Part shown: in pieces, positions 21,773 through 34,200 of the stretch | How the letters are laid out: each line of letters opens with the position of its first letter | Position numbering within the stretch: position 1 is the first letter of the stretch | Assembly (NCBI RefSeq): GCF_902362185.1 | Contig: NC_044509.1 | Location: 15,379,866 to 15,443,865, forward strand | Direction of reading: 5' to 3' | Origin: Chanos chanos | Taxonomy: Eukaryota > Chordata > Actinopteri > Gonorynchiformes > Chanidae | DNA length: 64,000 bases | Notes under the pieces: model-generated | What the model was told of the DNA's origin: nothing | Databases searched by the model: none | What the model saw: only the letters and a program-made list of their open reading frames with translations | Translations under genes and position numbers: made by a program

Positions 21773-24253
21773 GTGGAGTCTGAATGATAATCAGTCAGTG
21801 AGCTGAATGAGCCTGTGGTAAATAAGCTGGTGAAGCCCAGCGATGACAGACTGAATCAGAGGGAGTCGGAGACAAAGGTGGAACAACAAGCAACACTTCA
21901 AATCTGAAATAATTTATAATTTTAATTTTGGAATTACAATCAGTGGAAACCATTAAATGAACAAAAAAAAAGAGTTTGGAAACATGATGAAACATTGGAA
22001 ATTCACCACAGCAACCTAATACTGCTTAGGGAGGGTCATTCTCACTGACAAACAACACTCCACTCAATCAACTTGAGTTTAGCATGTCACATGATCAGGT
22101 CAGGTTTCATAGCCATGAGTCCTGCTACTTCCACATTGTCCTTCATGTCCAAGCTTTAAATGTGTAAACAGCCGACAACTGTGTGGATGATCAGCACTCC
22201 AGCAGATCGTGTCCAATGATGACAGGACCAGTCCTAATGTAACCTCATAGATCATTTTTTAAATTTCTGTTTATGTAACAATATATCAATAAATCCAACC
22301 TCCTGGGGGGTATTCCAGAAAGCAGGTTTAGTGAAAACGCTGATTTACTTAACTCAGAGTAAGTAGTAAAACTCCTAATAGAAGAGCCCTATGGCTTCAT
22401 TCTCCTAGCATTGGGCTTTGTTTTGCTAGAAGAATAAATAAATGAATGATGGACATCATTTATTACTTGTTTGATGCTTATTTTTATTTTGTACTTTTGA
22501 AAATGTGAGTATATTAAATGCCTGATACTTCAAGAATATGACTCAAGTTATTTTTTTCATGGGTGACTTGCACCAGTCAATTTTTCATGTCTGTGTCTTA
22601 GTTTTAACTCAATTATTGTATTTGAATGCTTCTACAACCCTGCTCTTCCCCTTCTTTAGTGAATAGCCACATAGCTTTCCCTTTAGTATATACTGTACAT
22701 GTATTGATTACTTTTATAAGTGTATACGTGTTCTCCATGGTAATTAAATTAAGGTAGTGTGGGGCCTAGCAGAATTTTTTTTACGGACATAAGGTCTGAA
22801 GAGACTCACAAGTAACTCACAGAAGCATGCATAACTGTTTGTCTTTGTACACACTTACAAAACCATCTTTCTTACAAAACCTTTACCTCAACCCCTACAC
22901 AGATGGTCATTTTCACCTGGTCATTTATGTTCATTTATTGGTGTCATAATTCTGAGGGCTCAGCAGAAACACCAGAAAGCACTTGCTTTTTCTCTCAGAT
23001 GTGGGTAAAAGGTATTTCTTATCTGAGAGACGCAAGGCCAAAGGCCTCGTGTGGCCTGGGTATATCTGGGTGCAAGAAATCGTTTTCTTTGGTCAGTAAC
23101 ATCATGACTCAGTCTGGGTAACATCATGTGCATAGTGTGCAGGAGAGCCTCCTCTTCGCTCCTGCTTCGCCTGTATCATCATTTCAACTTCAGTAAAGAA
23201 TACTACTACCAAAAAGAAACGTTGTGCCTTTTTATTATTTTAACAGCAAAACATGCCAATGCCCAACAATAGTAAATTTAATATTTTTTTCCTACCACAA
23301 CTGTTGACGTTTTAATAAATTATTACATTTCCAAATTTAAGGTGCAATAATTTTGAAGCTGATTTGTCGAGATTTGTCAAGACTTATAAAGATACCCACA
23401 GCACCTGCACACTCCATGGCACAACTGACCTTACTCTGAACTTTGTGGTGTTTGGGTGTCACACAGTAATGTAAACTGTGTGTCAAAGTGAGTAGAATGT
23501 TTTGAAAATTAGAAAAACATATTTTCAACTTATGTAGGTCAGTTGGTTTTCAGTCTGAGGCTCCAAGAGATGTGTGGGGATTGTGGAATGGTGAGCATTT
23601 TTTGCTTTGAAACTTTCAACAATTCTTTGTACTGTGTGCTTTTAATCTTGTGTTCCTTAGTATATTTTGCTAAATGTGTCTTTCCCTCCTTGCTACAATA
23701 TGTTTTCTTCATACTTTAACTTTGTAATAAACAGTAACCAGGGCATTCCGCTCCTTACTTGTGCCACAGACTCAAGAGAACACCTGAGAATCTGAGTACA
23801 CAAAAGTAGAGAACATGAACATGTGATTTTGAAAACACCCATTGCATTCTTCTGGGAACAGGATCATTTCCTGGACATAGAGACGCCTGCCTCTACACTG
23901 GATTATAGCCATTATAGAAGGATATATATGCTTATGCAGAATGTGTGATCCCTGCTTGTAGATCAACATGCTGCCATTTCCATTCATCTTCACTTGTGTC
24001 TTGAATTGGTCTTGTATTGCAGCTACTCCTCATTAGGAAATATTTGTAAAATTTGTAAAATATTTTTTTTGTTCAAGCTAATATTTAATCATAAAGGTAA
24101 AAGCATTTAATGAGGTATACCACTGAAGCCTCATGGTTTTATAAGAAAGGTAAGCATGACTTTAGTAACTATGTTTTTACTACTTTTCATCCCTGAAAGA
24201 TTATTTCAGTTGAAATATTCAATCATTCATGCAACTGTATTCTTTTTTTTCAG
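21773..24253. other. Spacer, upstream region and leader intron of OR U5
   Basis: There is no gene. This is the copy of the spacer before U2 and, without the LINE, of that before U1. It has the half-MITE at about 22306, the LINE empty site at 22263-22274, and a leader intron 24150-24253 with intact splice signals. Confidence 0.6.
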
Positions 24254-24292
24254 ACATTTTTCCCTGTACGTGAAAAAAGGAGACATTTCAAG

Positions 24293-25285
24293 ATGCCCAT
24301 ACAGCCAGTCTCTGTGAACACAACATTTGTACGTCCATCCACATTTTATATTAATGGATTTTCCAATGTCCCACATGCAAAGTATTATTATATATTTCTC
24401 TGCCTTGTCTACACCACAACGGTCCTTGGGAACTCCTTTATAATGTGTACTATATGCCTGGCCCGTACTCTTCACACAGCGAAGTACATTGCCGTGTTTA
24501 ACTTGGCTGTGACTGACTTGGGCGGAAGTACTGCTCTGATTCCGAGGCTTGTGGACACATTTTTGTTTGAACACCAGTACATATCATATGAAGCTTGCTT
24601 GGCCAACATGTTTTTTGTTTTCTTTTTCATGACTCTGCAGTCTCTCACTCTGCTTGCTTTGGCTTATGACAGAGCGGTTGCAATTTGTTTTCCTCTCAGA
24701 TACCATGCAATTGTCACTAAAACAACTATGGCTTTGATCACTGGATGTATCTGGATGTTTTCAACAGTTCTAATTGCTTCCACTGTAGCACTGATTACCA
24801 GACTCTCTTTTTGTCGATCTACTGTTGTTAACAGCTATTTTTGTGACCATGGACCAATTTATGCACTGGCCTGTAATGACACATCGTTGAATGACATCAT
24901 GGCCTATGTCTGTTTTGCTGTAATCATTTGCATTCCATTGATGTTAATAGGTATTTCATATGCTTGCATAGCTTTTGCATTACTGAGAATTGCACAGGGA
25001 ACTGAGCGTATCAAAGCCATGAAAACCTGTACATCCCATTTGATATTAGTGGCCATGTTCTACCTGCCAGTTTTATTCATAAACATAGCAGCTGTGGTGT
25101 CAAGACTAGACCCTAATGTCAGGATAATCAATTACTCTCTCACACAAACAATACCATCCATGCTGAATCCTATTATATACACAGTTAAGACAGAGGAGGT
25201 CAGGCAGTCTATTAGAGGACTCTACAAAAGAGCCATGGTAAATAAAACAGTAGACAAAAATATGAAGAATTCCAGAGCAAAATAA
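24293..25285 (+). CDS. Odorant receptor, copy U5
   Basis: This is a 330-residue odorant receptor, sister of U2. It has the same motifs, with the TM3 end changed to AYDRAVAIC: Ala128 where the other copies have Val, next to the conserved Arg127. Loop 3 has GTERIKAM (Glu238) where the others have Gly or Ala. The text NDTSLNDIMAY in loop 2 to TM5 differs from U2 and leans toward U6 (NDYSLNDIMGF). The frame is whole and the leader splice sites are intact. Confidence 0.95.
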   Translation: MPIQPVSVNTTFVRPSTFYINGFSNVPHAKYYYIFLCLVYTTTVLGNSFIMCTICLARTLHTAKYIAVFNLAVTDLGGSTALIPRLVDTFLFEHQYISYEACLANMFFVFFFMTLQSLTLLALAYDRAVAICFPLRYHAIVTKTTMALITGCIWMFSTVLIASTVALITRLSFCRSTVVNSYFCDHGPIYALACNDTSLNDIMAYVCFAVIICIPLMLIGISYACIAFALLRIAQGTERIKAMKTCTSHLILVAMFYLPVLFINIAAVVSRLDPNVRIINYSLTQTIPSMLNPIIYTVKTEEVRQSIRGLYKRAMVNKTVDKNMKNSRAK

Positions 25286-26867
25286 AATCCTGTAATGCAA
25301 GCTACTTTGTAATGCAATGGAGGGAAGCCTTTAGGTAGGGGCATGGCCCTTTCAAGGCTTGCTGCTGAGAGAAAACATTTAGGGTTTTATATCATTCAAA
25401 AGCAAAATTAATAACATAAAACGAGGACTTCTCTGACTTGGATTTACAAAAACGTAATGGGTAAAATAGAGTTAATGAGGAGATGTGACTTAAAATATTT
25501 AGTTTCTACATTTGAATTTTTTTTCTCCATTTTTGCTTAGTCCATGCTCTTCTGCATGTTTGAGGTGCTTCACCTAAAATCGTAATATTCTTCCCCCTTT
25601 TCTCCCATTTGAAACTGTCATTTAGCAGTATTGTGTACCATACTTAAGTGAAACTTCGAAAATAAACAAAATATACAATGTGATGTTTTTTTTTACCTCA
25701 CTATAGCATGTTTTAGTACAATATAGGGCTCAGCTGAGACTGACATACTCCATTCTATATTTATATTATCATCACGATTAATCACGGTAATCATTTAAGT
25801 CATGTAAATTGAATTGATATCACAGGAGATACTGGAACTGGAATTATGGTAAACGAAACTGAATTTGATGAAATTCAACGAAATTCCATACCGAAGAAAG
25901 ATTGTACTAGACTAAACATAAGAATGCGGATAACATTTCAATATGTAAAACTTGTGTAGCGCCTCTAGTCCTAACCAGTTGTAGTAGTGAAGACACTAAC
26001 ATCTACCTAGGTTCAGGGAGTGGTATGCCTTGACTAACTCACGGGGAGAGTTGATGTTGAGTTGAACCCCTGCCATTTATATTGCTTTACCACAACACAT
26101 AACATACACAGTGCACACAGAGCGCTGAACCTTGTATATAAAGAAATGGGGAAAAAAACAGAGCTCTTTCCAATGCTAAATGAAAATGGGAGAACAAATA
26201 AAGTCTCTTTTGAGTTGCAACCCTCGATGACTGCTCCTTTAAATATAGGAGTTTGAGATCCAAAGGGTTCAAGTCCTTGTCCTTGTGTGTGTATTGGACG
26301 TACTACTATTCTGACTATTTCTGCCTGGGTAGAGGAAATAGTGTGTATGGTCTCTTATCTGGTGTCCGGATGAACGCATCGAGCTAGTCAGACATCTCCT
26401 GGGAACAGATCCTATGGCAGGCCACACCGCTTCCACGACCGTCCACAGTCTCGCTGGGCTGGCCTCACGATCATGGAATCCTCCAGATTCTATCTGGTAG
26501 TTCAAAAACCCATGAGAGTTATTACTCCACAGAACTGCCTTTCTCACGCTCACAGCTGGGATTCTGATAAAAGACAGCTTATTAGCGTTGATATATGGAA
26601 ACAGTCCAAAATTTAGGACTACTGTGTGGCGTTTCGTACCGAAATCATTACGTTGGTTCACAGCACATTTACAAGAAGAGACCTCCAGCAGAAATAATGA
26701 CTGCACATAGTGTTCTCTACCATTTCAGATGTGCATTATACGCTCCCCTCAGGAGCAGCATGCCACTACACCTCTACATGACATACTGGGTACTAGTTGC
26801 CCTATATTTCAAATGGGTTACACTTGTATTGATTCTGAATAACTTGATCATAATGTTATTACACTTA
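25286..26867. other. 3' flank of OR U5
   Basis: No gene is seen. It is the near-identical copy of 14959-16540. It ends in the TA that precedes the Tc1-like element. Confidence 0.55.
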
Positions 26868-27724
26868 CAGTTAAGCCCAAAATTATTCATACCCATGCCA
26901 AATTATGATTTATAGTGAATTTTTATTTGACCAATAAATTATTTATTTATTTGTTTGTTTGCTTGTTGTCGTTTGTATAACCAGGTTAAAAAGTGCACAT
27001 TTGTTTTTTTTATTATTGTATGAAACTTCACCAAATCCTGACATGATTGCTATTGTCCTATTTTATGTTTGTAAATAATGTGTTTATGTAATGTGTTTAA
27101 CTTCAGCACTGAGTTGTAGCACCTGTACTGCTTCTTTAAGACACTGCAGTTAGTAGTTGTCATAACTGTGTCGCTCTCAGTCTGCGGTTGTTGAACTGAG
27201 GAGAGGTTGCTGATGTCCTGTGTGTGTGCGTGAGGGCTGCATGTCAAACATTTTTTTCGTTCTGTGTTAATTTGTGCAGTCGGTATCTCTTCTTGAATAA
27301 AAACACAACAACTGGAATCATCAGTGTGATCATTATCCAGTCAAGTTAAGCAGACCATCGAACACAATGCAGATTACAGAAGCTAAGTTAACGGAGGTGC
27401 AGATAGAAGATGGAACACCCCAGTTACATCTGCATGCTTGTTTGTTTTCTTACATTTTTATTAAAAATGCCATGTCCAAAATGATGCATACCCTTTGAAA
27501 TGATCACAAATGTTTGAGAAAGTGCAAGCTTTTATACCATTCCAAACGGCCCTAGTAATTTCTACCATGTTCTACAGCATTCTCATCAGCTGTAAACTGA
27601 GAACAGTTGATGCAGAAGTTCTCTGGTTAGTTACTAGTAAATTACAAGTCATGGCGAAAACTACAGAGCTTAGTGAGGACCTCCGGTTGCGCATTGTGGC
27701 TGCTAACAAGACAGGGAAAGGCTA
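26868..27724 (+). mobile_element. Tc1-like transposon, 5' part (continues at 39295)
   Basis: The left end CAGTTAAGCCCAAAATTATT follows TA. A transposase start lies at 27652 (MAKTTELSEDLRLRIVAANK, then TGKGY). The reading is interrupted at a TA by the 11.57-kb element and resumes at 39295 as YKAVSKCSQVAVDTVQSIIK, the next part of the Tc1 DNA-binding domain. The catalytic part is absent. It is dead. Confidence 0.85.
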
Positions 27725-28107
27725 CCCTAGTGGAAATTCCAGTTGAAAATCCAGTAGCTAGTCTATTGAAATGAACTGGTCTCAAATGGTCTGTACTGGT
27801 TTCAACTGGATCCAACTGGGTTTTCAGATTCTAATGGTTTCCCCAGTTAAGAATACCAGTCGAAACCATTTAAAACCCATTTAAGCCAATAGAGCTATGG
27901 GCAGTGGCTGCTTCACCAGTTTAACCCAGTTGAAACCAATAGGATGTAACTGGTGTTGTCTGCTATTTATTTCAATTGGAAACAATTGGTCTCACCTGGT
28001 CTAACAAACCCAATACCTTGGCACTTGTTAGAAAGTGCTGTACATTGAGAATGTATTCAGAAATAATGAAATATAATAAAATTGATCCTGTGCAGGGGAG
28101 ATATGAG

Positions 28108-28245
28108 AAGGAAAGATTTAAACGGGATTAACACAAAACTGGGTAATATGTTGGGGACCCATATCAGTAACAGAACGTACCACAGAGGCAACACCATGAG
28201 GGCCCTGATCTTCGTCTGGCCATGAGTCTTCATCATGACCCTGTG
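28108..28245 (-). pseudogene. Possible last exon of the divergent minus-strand transposon gene
   Basis: On the minus strand a good acceptor (CCTTCTCCTGCACAG) is followed by an acidic open block beginning HDEDSWPDEDQGPHG, with a stop at about 28125. No domain is recognised. It lies in the same orientation as the first-exon relic at 28707-28808 and may be the same gene with its middle lost. This is weak evidence. Confidence 0.3.
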
Positions 28246-28329
28246 CAGGAGAAGGAATGATTATAACCGTTTAATATAGAACGATAGAACAACAAAATGT
28301 ACTTAACATGCAGCTATACCACTAGCCGA

Positions 28330-28670
28330 GTACATCAAAACAGATAATTATTTCTCCGTTTAGCCTTCCACACTAAAACGGCATTAATTCCACCACTGAA
28401 AATGATACTTTTCGAAAAACGTTCTCTGAGGTGCATAAATTTGAAAACGCCAGGTCTGCGTTGTAATGGACAGAAAACATACAAAGAACATGCAAGTGAA
28501 ACGATGACGAACGGTTACCATGACACTGCAAAACTTTGTACTCCAAAACAAACATAAATGCTCGGTATCATTTCAGCGTTCTGGTGTGGACAAGGAACAT
28601 TTGGAAAACGGTATGAAAACAGTAGTGTGGACGGAGAGCGTTTTGACATAATCTGCATTTTCACATACCT
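28330..28670. mobile_element. Possible hAT-like MITE
   Basis: CCACACTAAAACGG near 28370 and, inverted, CCGTCCACACTACTG near 28636 bracket a stretch with repeated AAAACGCC and GTGTGGAC words, typical of fish hAT-like MITEs. The exact ends and target duplication are not resolved. Confidence 0.3.
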
Positions 28671-28706
28671 GGCCTATACATTTTTTCCTTTATGTCCTGT
28701 TCTTAC

Positions 28707-28808
28707 CTTTGTTGGGCGTTGCTTCCGTCGCCACTTTAAACTTCGGGGCACTGAAGCAGAGATTTGTGGCTCTAAATATCACTTGTATTGTTTCCTCCTT
28801 GATTCCAT
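28707..28808 (-). pseudogene. First-exon relic of a divergent minus-strand gene
   Basis: An ATG at 28808 opens a 34-codon block (MESRRKQYK, then YLEPQISASV after one in-frame stop) that ends at a good donor, AAAGGTAAGA. The product is not recognised; it may be the N-terminus of the element's transposase or accessory protein. Its promoter would be the inverted-repeat region just upstream, shared with the BEN gene. Confidence 0.4.
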
Positions 28809-28900
28809 AGCGAAGACTAGCTGTGTTCTCACTTTCCTCGCACGGGTTTGATCGCTTGGCTGAAAATAAAAAAACGAATTTTGCGCCACATTTTTTAATT

Positions 28901-29062
28901 CACCAATCAGATTACACGATCAGCTTGTCCTCCACCCTACTTGAAGAGATTTCTGGGGAAAGGGGCATGGTTTCTAGCCATACTTGAGGGTCATTGGCTT
29001 TCGCCAGACAAAATTTTCACGTGACATGGAGGACAAGCTGCTCATGTGTAATCTGATTGGTG
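28901..29062. promoter_or_regulatory. Inverted-repeat divergent promoter with opposed CCAAT boxes
   Basis: Arms at 28901-28934 (CACCAATCAGATTACA...) and 29027-29062 are imperfect inverted copies with a ~92-base centre. Each arm starts with a CCAAT-type box (ACCAATCAG), pointing in opposite directions. It lies between the minus-strand first exon and the BEN gene, which fits a two-way promoter. Function is inferred. Confidence 0.5.
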
Positions 29063-30370
29063 CACTACACTCGCTGTGATGTGGTGCGAAGGCAAGCGAC
29101 CAAACCCCGCGTATTTCACTTCTCATTCGGTTAAAACACAGCTTTACAGTTGCTGTCTGAAGTCCGTGTTAGTTCACAGTAAAAATGTTACAAAAACATA
29201 AAAGATTTCGACCCAGCCAACATCAACAATTTCGACAAAACAACCAAGCACTGGGTGTTGTGGAGGGACGGCGGCCAAGGCCAAGTTTTGCTCCTTTCAG
29301 GTAAGCAAAATCGGTAGCATTACGTACTTATTTTTGAAAGTTGTCTTTAACTTTGTCTTTAGCTTAGTTCAGCCTTAACATATGCCAAAAACAAGTATTC
29401 ACTTCGTGGGCTAGCATGCCAGTTATATTGATAGTTAAAGATAATGTTACTAAATTAGTTAGTCGTGTGTCCCCATTGTATTTCCCGCTGATGAGCCAGT
29501 GAATTCAACATGCTTTGTTTTTTGTCAATCGTAACATTAGGCTGGCCAGAACATGTATGTAGATACGGTTTATATTGTATATGCCTGCTGCTGTTGATGT
29601 GTGTAATGAGTACATGGTTACGGGTTTTCTATAATTCAGATCAAGAGAACTCGCTAAGACAGCGTCTAGAGAACAAGAGGGCCCCGGTCCCCAAAATAAG
29701 GACAGAAAGCGCGTCACCCACCAGGAAAGACAGCACTGGATTGGAGGCCACCGCCAATAAGAACGGCAAAGTATGATTTTAAAATAGGAATTCTGTATTG
29801 TATTTATGACCATTAGTAGCGAATGTTGTATGCTTAGTTAACAATATTTAGGCCTATGAAATAGCCTAGAAATGGACGGCGCTGTTTTAAAGTTTAGAAT
29901 TTTCCATACTCCAATGTACTGCTAAATCAATCACAACATTTCTTCAGGCAATGAAGAGGCATGAAAGGGAGGGGGACCAAAAAATGTGCATAAGTGCTCA
30001 TTACCGACGATCAGAGGTATTTCAGTGTTATGGGTGGCTGAATAAGTGATCTAGTGAAAAATAATGCAGTTTCCTTTTAAACAACACAAGCCAGGGTGTT
30101 GAGAAAATCCTATTTCTTGAATTGTAGGCTAAGAAGAGAGGCACCAGTGTGCTGATGAAAAAAATCACTGCCAAAAGAAAAAATCCACAGTGTGAAGAAA
30201 CTTACTCTGATACCTCGGAGAAGGTACAGAAGAAGAGAAAAAGAGGAGTGCTGTCTTCAGATGATGAGGTAGGACTTCCAAGCATATGTGACCAAATTCT
30301 TGCTTATGTCTCGTGGTAATTGGCACAGACAAGGTTGGCATAAGTAGCCTAAGCCATATAGTAAACATCT

Positions 30371-30804
30371 TGTTACGGCTGTGGTGTTGGGGTGTGTTTT
30401 TTTTCTCTCCACGTCTCTCTCCAGGTACCGCCCTCCCCTGTTCTCATCGTCACCATGAGTGGTTAACAGCACCGGTGCTTAATTGTTCACTGGAACCGGC
30501 TGTTTTAAAAGTCCTGGGGAGACCTATAGACGGGGCCAGTGGGCCAGACGGCAGGGTTAACGCTGTGTGCGTGCGCGCGCGCGTGTCCTGTAACTATTAC
30601 AGTGATATATCTTTGTGTATAAATCGGATGACGGCGATTAAGTAGATTTGGATATTACTTTTGGTTTTGTTATAACCCTTTATTTTTTCTTTTCCTGACT
30701 CAATAAATTCACAACTCACATATTTCCGTTTCCCATCTATCTTTTCGAGTTTTTTTTGTTGTTACCTCCCAAAGTCCCTAGACCTAACTCACGGGGACGT
30801 AACA
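30371..30804 (+). mobile_element. Solo LTR of a Ty3/gypsy-like element
   Basis: It is 434 bp, starts TGTTACGGCTG and ends GACGTAACA, with the 5-bp target duplication CATCT at 30366-30370 and 30805-30809. AATAAA lies near 30700. It sits in an intron of the BEN gene. The ends resemble those of the Gmr1-type LTR downstream (TGTGACGG / CGTGACA), but the body differs. It is a fossil left by LTR-LTR recombination. Confidence 0.85.
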
Positions 30805-31239
30805 CATCTCAAGAGATGCATTGAAGTCTTTCCTTCACAATTAGGATTCTGATAGCACAGATGAAGGTGGGGTGATCTCCCAGCAAATTTATGATGAATT
30901 GCTCCAAGGGTACCATCAATTAAAGAAGAAGAAGCAGCGACTGTCAGTGGAGCTCAGTGATCTTCAACAGAAGTAAGTACTTTGGACATAAAGAGTCAAT
31001 ACTGGGACAGTTGTTGCCTTTCATAGATGAAATGTTGTGAAAATGAAATGAAATTGTCATTGAAATTTTGATTGTCGTTGATTCCCAGTGGTAAATGTAC
31101 AAAATATTGTGTTCTCCTCAAGTCTAGGATTCTGGTTGTGCAGTTATGGTAGTGGTCTTTACCATTATAGGACAGTTAAAAGTTCTTTTGTCTTTTCTCC
31201 ATTTTTATGCAACCCTAGATATGCAGAGTTGGAAGAGAC

Positions 31240-34200
31240 AAACCTGGTTTTGTTTTCTGTTGTTCTAAGATTTGTGGGGAATTTGTTTGTAGTGCTTGAG
31301 GGAGGAGCTCATTTGGACCTCCATTGTTTTGTGGCCTGTGCTTTGTGGAGTTAAGCTGTGAGTTGTGGTAGGCCTGGAGGTAAGCCTGATCCTTTGTTTT
31401 GTGACTGTTGGTTTGTAATCTGGAGCTGTCTACCCGTTAGGTTTAACCATGTTGTCCCCTATGGACTCCATTGGTGTTTGTTGTTTTTATTAGTGTGGCG
31501 GTGAACGTGGATGCGGCAGTTGTCCTGGGAGCACTTCCGTGGTTGCGTGGAGTCGCCCTTTTTCGGTTGCTTCCCGTGCCAGCGGGCTTTTAGTGCATAA
31601 GTACCCACCACAAGTAATCGTACGAAGACTAGGGTTGAGCTTAGATAGTTAGTTGGACGCGCCACTTAGTTAGTTAGGGGTGGGGATGCTCCAGGTAAAG
31701 TGCTTTTATTGTTGCAAAAGTGTTGTGTTATCGTAGTCTTGTGGATCAGGGTTGGTGTTTGTTGGTTGGACCATGGAATCTGCTGTGGAAGAATTTTTTC
31801 AGTCCCCCTGAGAAGAGCTTTTAGACAAATGTAAGAAACAACAGTTGTTGAAAATTGCTGAGCACTATAAAATTGAAATTGGAACACAGAGAAGAAAAGA
31901 TGATATAAAGGCTATTTTGTGTGCAAATTTGGTAGAGGCAGGTGTATTAACTTCGTCAAACCCACCTAGTCCTGGCCCTTCAGTGCCTGTCGTTTCTCCT
32001 GGACTAAATTTTAATCAACAAAAGGAGCTTTTGATGTTACAGCTGGAACAACAACAACGGGAGTTCGAATTAGAAAAATTGAAACATCAAAAAGAATTGG
32101 AATTGGAACATATGAAACTGCAAACAAAGAAAGCCCGACTGGAATTAGAACGATATAAGCTTACCTTAGGCCAAGAGGGACGATTTTCTGATCACGCTGA
32201 CGAAGGTTCCGTTTTGATTGGGCGAACTAGCACTGATATAATTGGCTATTTGAAGTTGATGCCTAAATTTAATGAGCGGGATCCAGATACCTTTTTCTCT
32301 TTGTTTGAGCGGATAGCTGATTCCCGTAACTGGTCTGACGATGCTTGAATGCTTCTTCTGCAATGTGTTTTTACAGGTAAGGCTCAGGAGGCTTATTCGG
32401 CGTTAAATCCAGGCGACGCCAAAGTTTATCAGAAGGTAAAGGCTGCTGTACTTAAAGCTTATGAGCTGGTTCCAGAAGCGTATCGGCAACGTTTTTGTAA
32501 TTGGAAAAGGGCTGAGAAACAGACACACTTAGAGTTTGTAAGAGACTTAAATTCGTTGTTCAGTTGTTGGTGTTCTGCGTCGGACGTTAAAACGTTTGTA
32601 GAACTTAGCGAGTTGGTGGTATTGGAGCAGTTTAAGAATTCAGTTCCTGGGTCTATTGCTATGTATATTAACCAGAATAAAGTGAAAACCCCTAGTGAAG
32701 CTGCCGTTCTCGCTGATGAGTATGTTTTAACTCATAAAAGTAAGTTTGTCAGTACAGGGTACACTGAAGGTAACCACGTGGACAGTTCTTCCGTGGTTGA
32801 AAGGAGAATTAGGTTCGGTGGTGCAGCAGCACACAAATCTGGCCGTGTTCCATCGGACAGAAGGGTTTTTGATGGAACTTGTAATTACTGCCGCTGTAGT
32901 GGTCACTGGAAAAATGAATGTCCGGTCTTAAAAGCAAAGTTAAAATCTTCCAGTAGGGGCATTCACGTTAAACCTGTGGTATTGGCTGCACCTGTCCTCG
33001 GTTTAATTTGTCCTGAGATTGAACCTGAACATTCCTGTCCGATTACTAAGGATCCAGATTACTCTGCTTTTGTCTCGACAGGTTACGTCTCACTTCTTTG
33101 CAATAATAAACAAGTGCCAGTTACTATTTTGCGTGACACAGGTGCCTCGAACTCTTTTCTGCGGGAGTCGATATTGCCTTTTTCATCGGAGTCTGCTACA
33201 GGTGCTCAGATTTTAATACAAGGTATAGGTTTAAATACTTTGTCTGTTCCGCTGCATGCTATAAGGCTCTCTTCGGATTTGGTACAGGGTGTGGTACAGG
33301 TTGGAGTGCGTCCCTCGTTGCCAGTTTCAGGTGTTGATATGATTCTGGGGAACGATCTTGCTGGGGGGCATGTTTGGCCTGATGCCCCGCCACCAAATGT
33401 TGTTGCCCAGGTGCCGGCTTCCCCGTTGGGTCACGCAGAATTGGAGAATGTTCCAGGTCCTTCTGACCTGTTTCCCGCTTGTGCAGTGACTAGGGCTATG
33501 AGTCGACTTAAATCAGGCCCAGACACGAAATGTGAGTTTGCTCGGAAGCGGTTTAATCTGCTTTTACCTCCAGAGTTTTCGACAGTTTCTCAAGAGGAAT
33601 TGATTGAGGAGCAAAGAAATGATCCCTCCTTAAAATTGTTGTATGATGGCCTCCTGCCTCCTCACGAAGTTGATAGTTGTGCACAGGGGTATACACTTCA
33701 TGATGGTTTATTGGTAAGGAAGTGGTTGCCTCAGTCTGAGAGTTTTGCGGGCGACCCGATTTGGCAAATTGTTGTGCCGGTTAAATTTCGAAATCTAGTA
33801 TTACAGACTGCGCATGGAAATCGTGCAGGACATATGGGTGTTAGGAAAACGTATGAACGCATTTTGCGTCAGTTCTTTTGGCCTCGGCTCAAACGGGAGG
33901 TTTCTGCATATATTAAAACTTGTCATACCTGTCAGCTCACCGGGAAGCCGAATCAGGAAATTACTCCTGTCCCTTTGTACCCTATTCCAGTAATTTGTCA
34001 GCCTTTTGAACATCTGATCATTGATTGTGTTGGGCCTTTGCCTCGCTCAAAATCGGGTAGCAATTATCTGCTGACCGTTATGTGTCTGGCTACCAGATAT
34101 CCAGCGGCGTATCCACTTTGTAATATCACAGCTAAGTCGGTAGTAAAAGCTTTGTCTTTGTTCATTTCAGTGTTTGGAATACCCAAAACCATTCAGAGCG

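Noticed and set aside
24227-24574. 115-codon minus-strand frame over OR U5 (also in U2 and U6)
   Set aside because: Antisense of the receptor's N-terminal half.
30313-30645. 110-codon plus-strand frame
   Set aside because: Falls mostly in the solo LTR and crosses its edge; not a gene.
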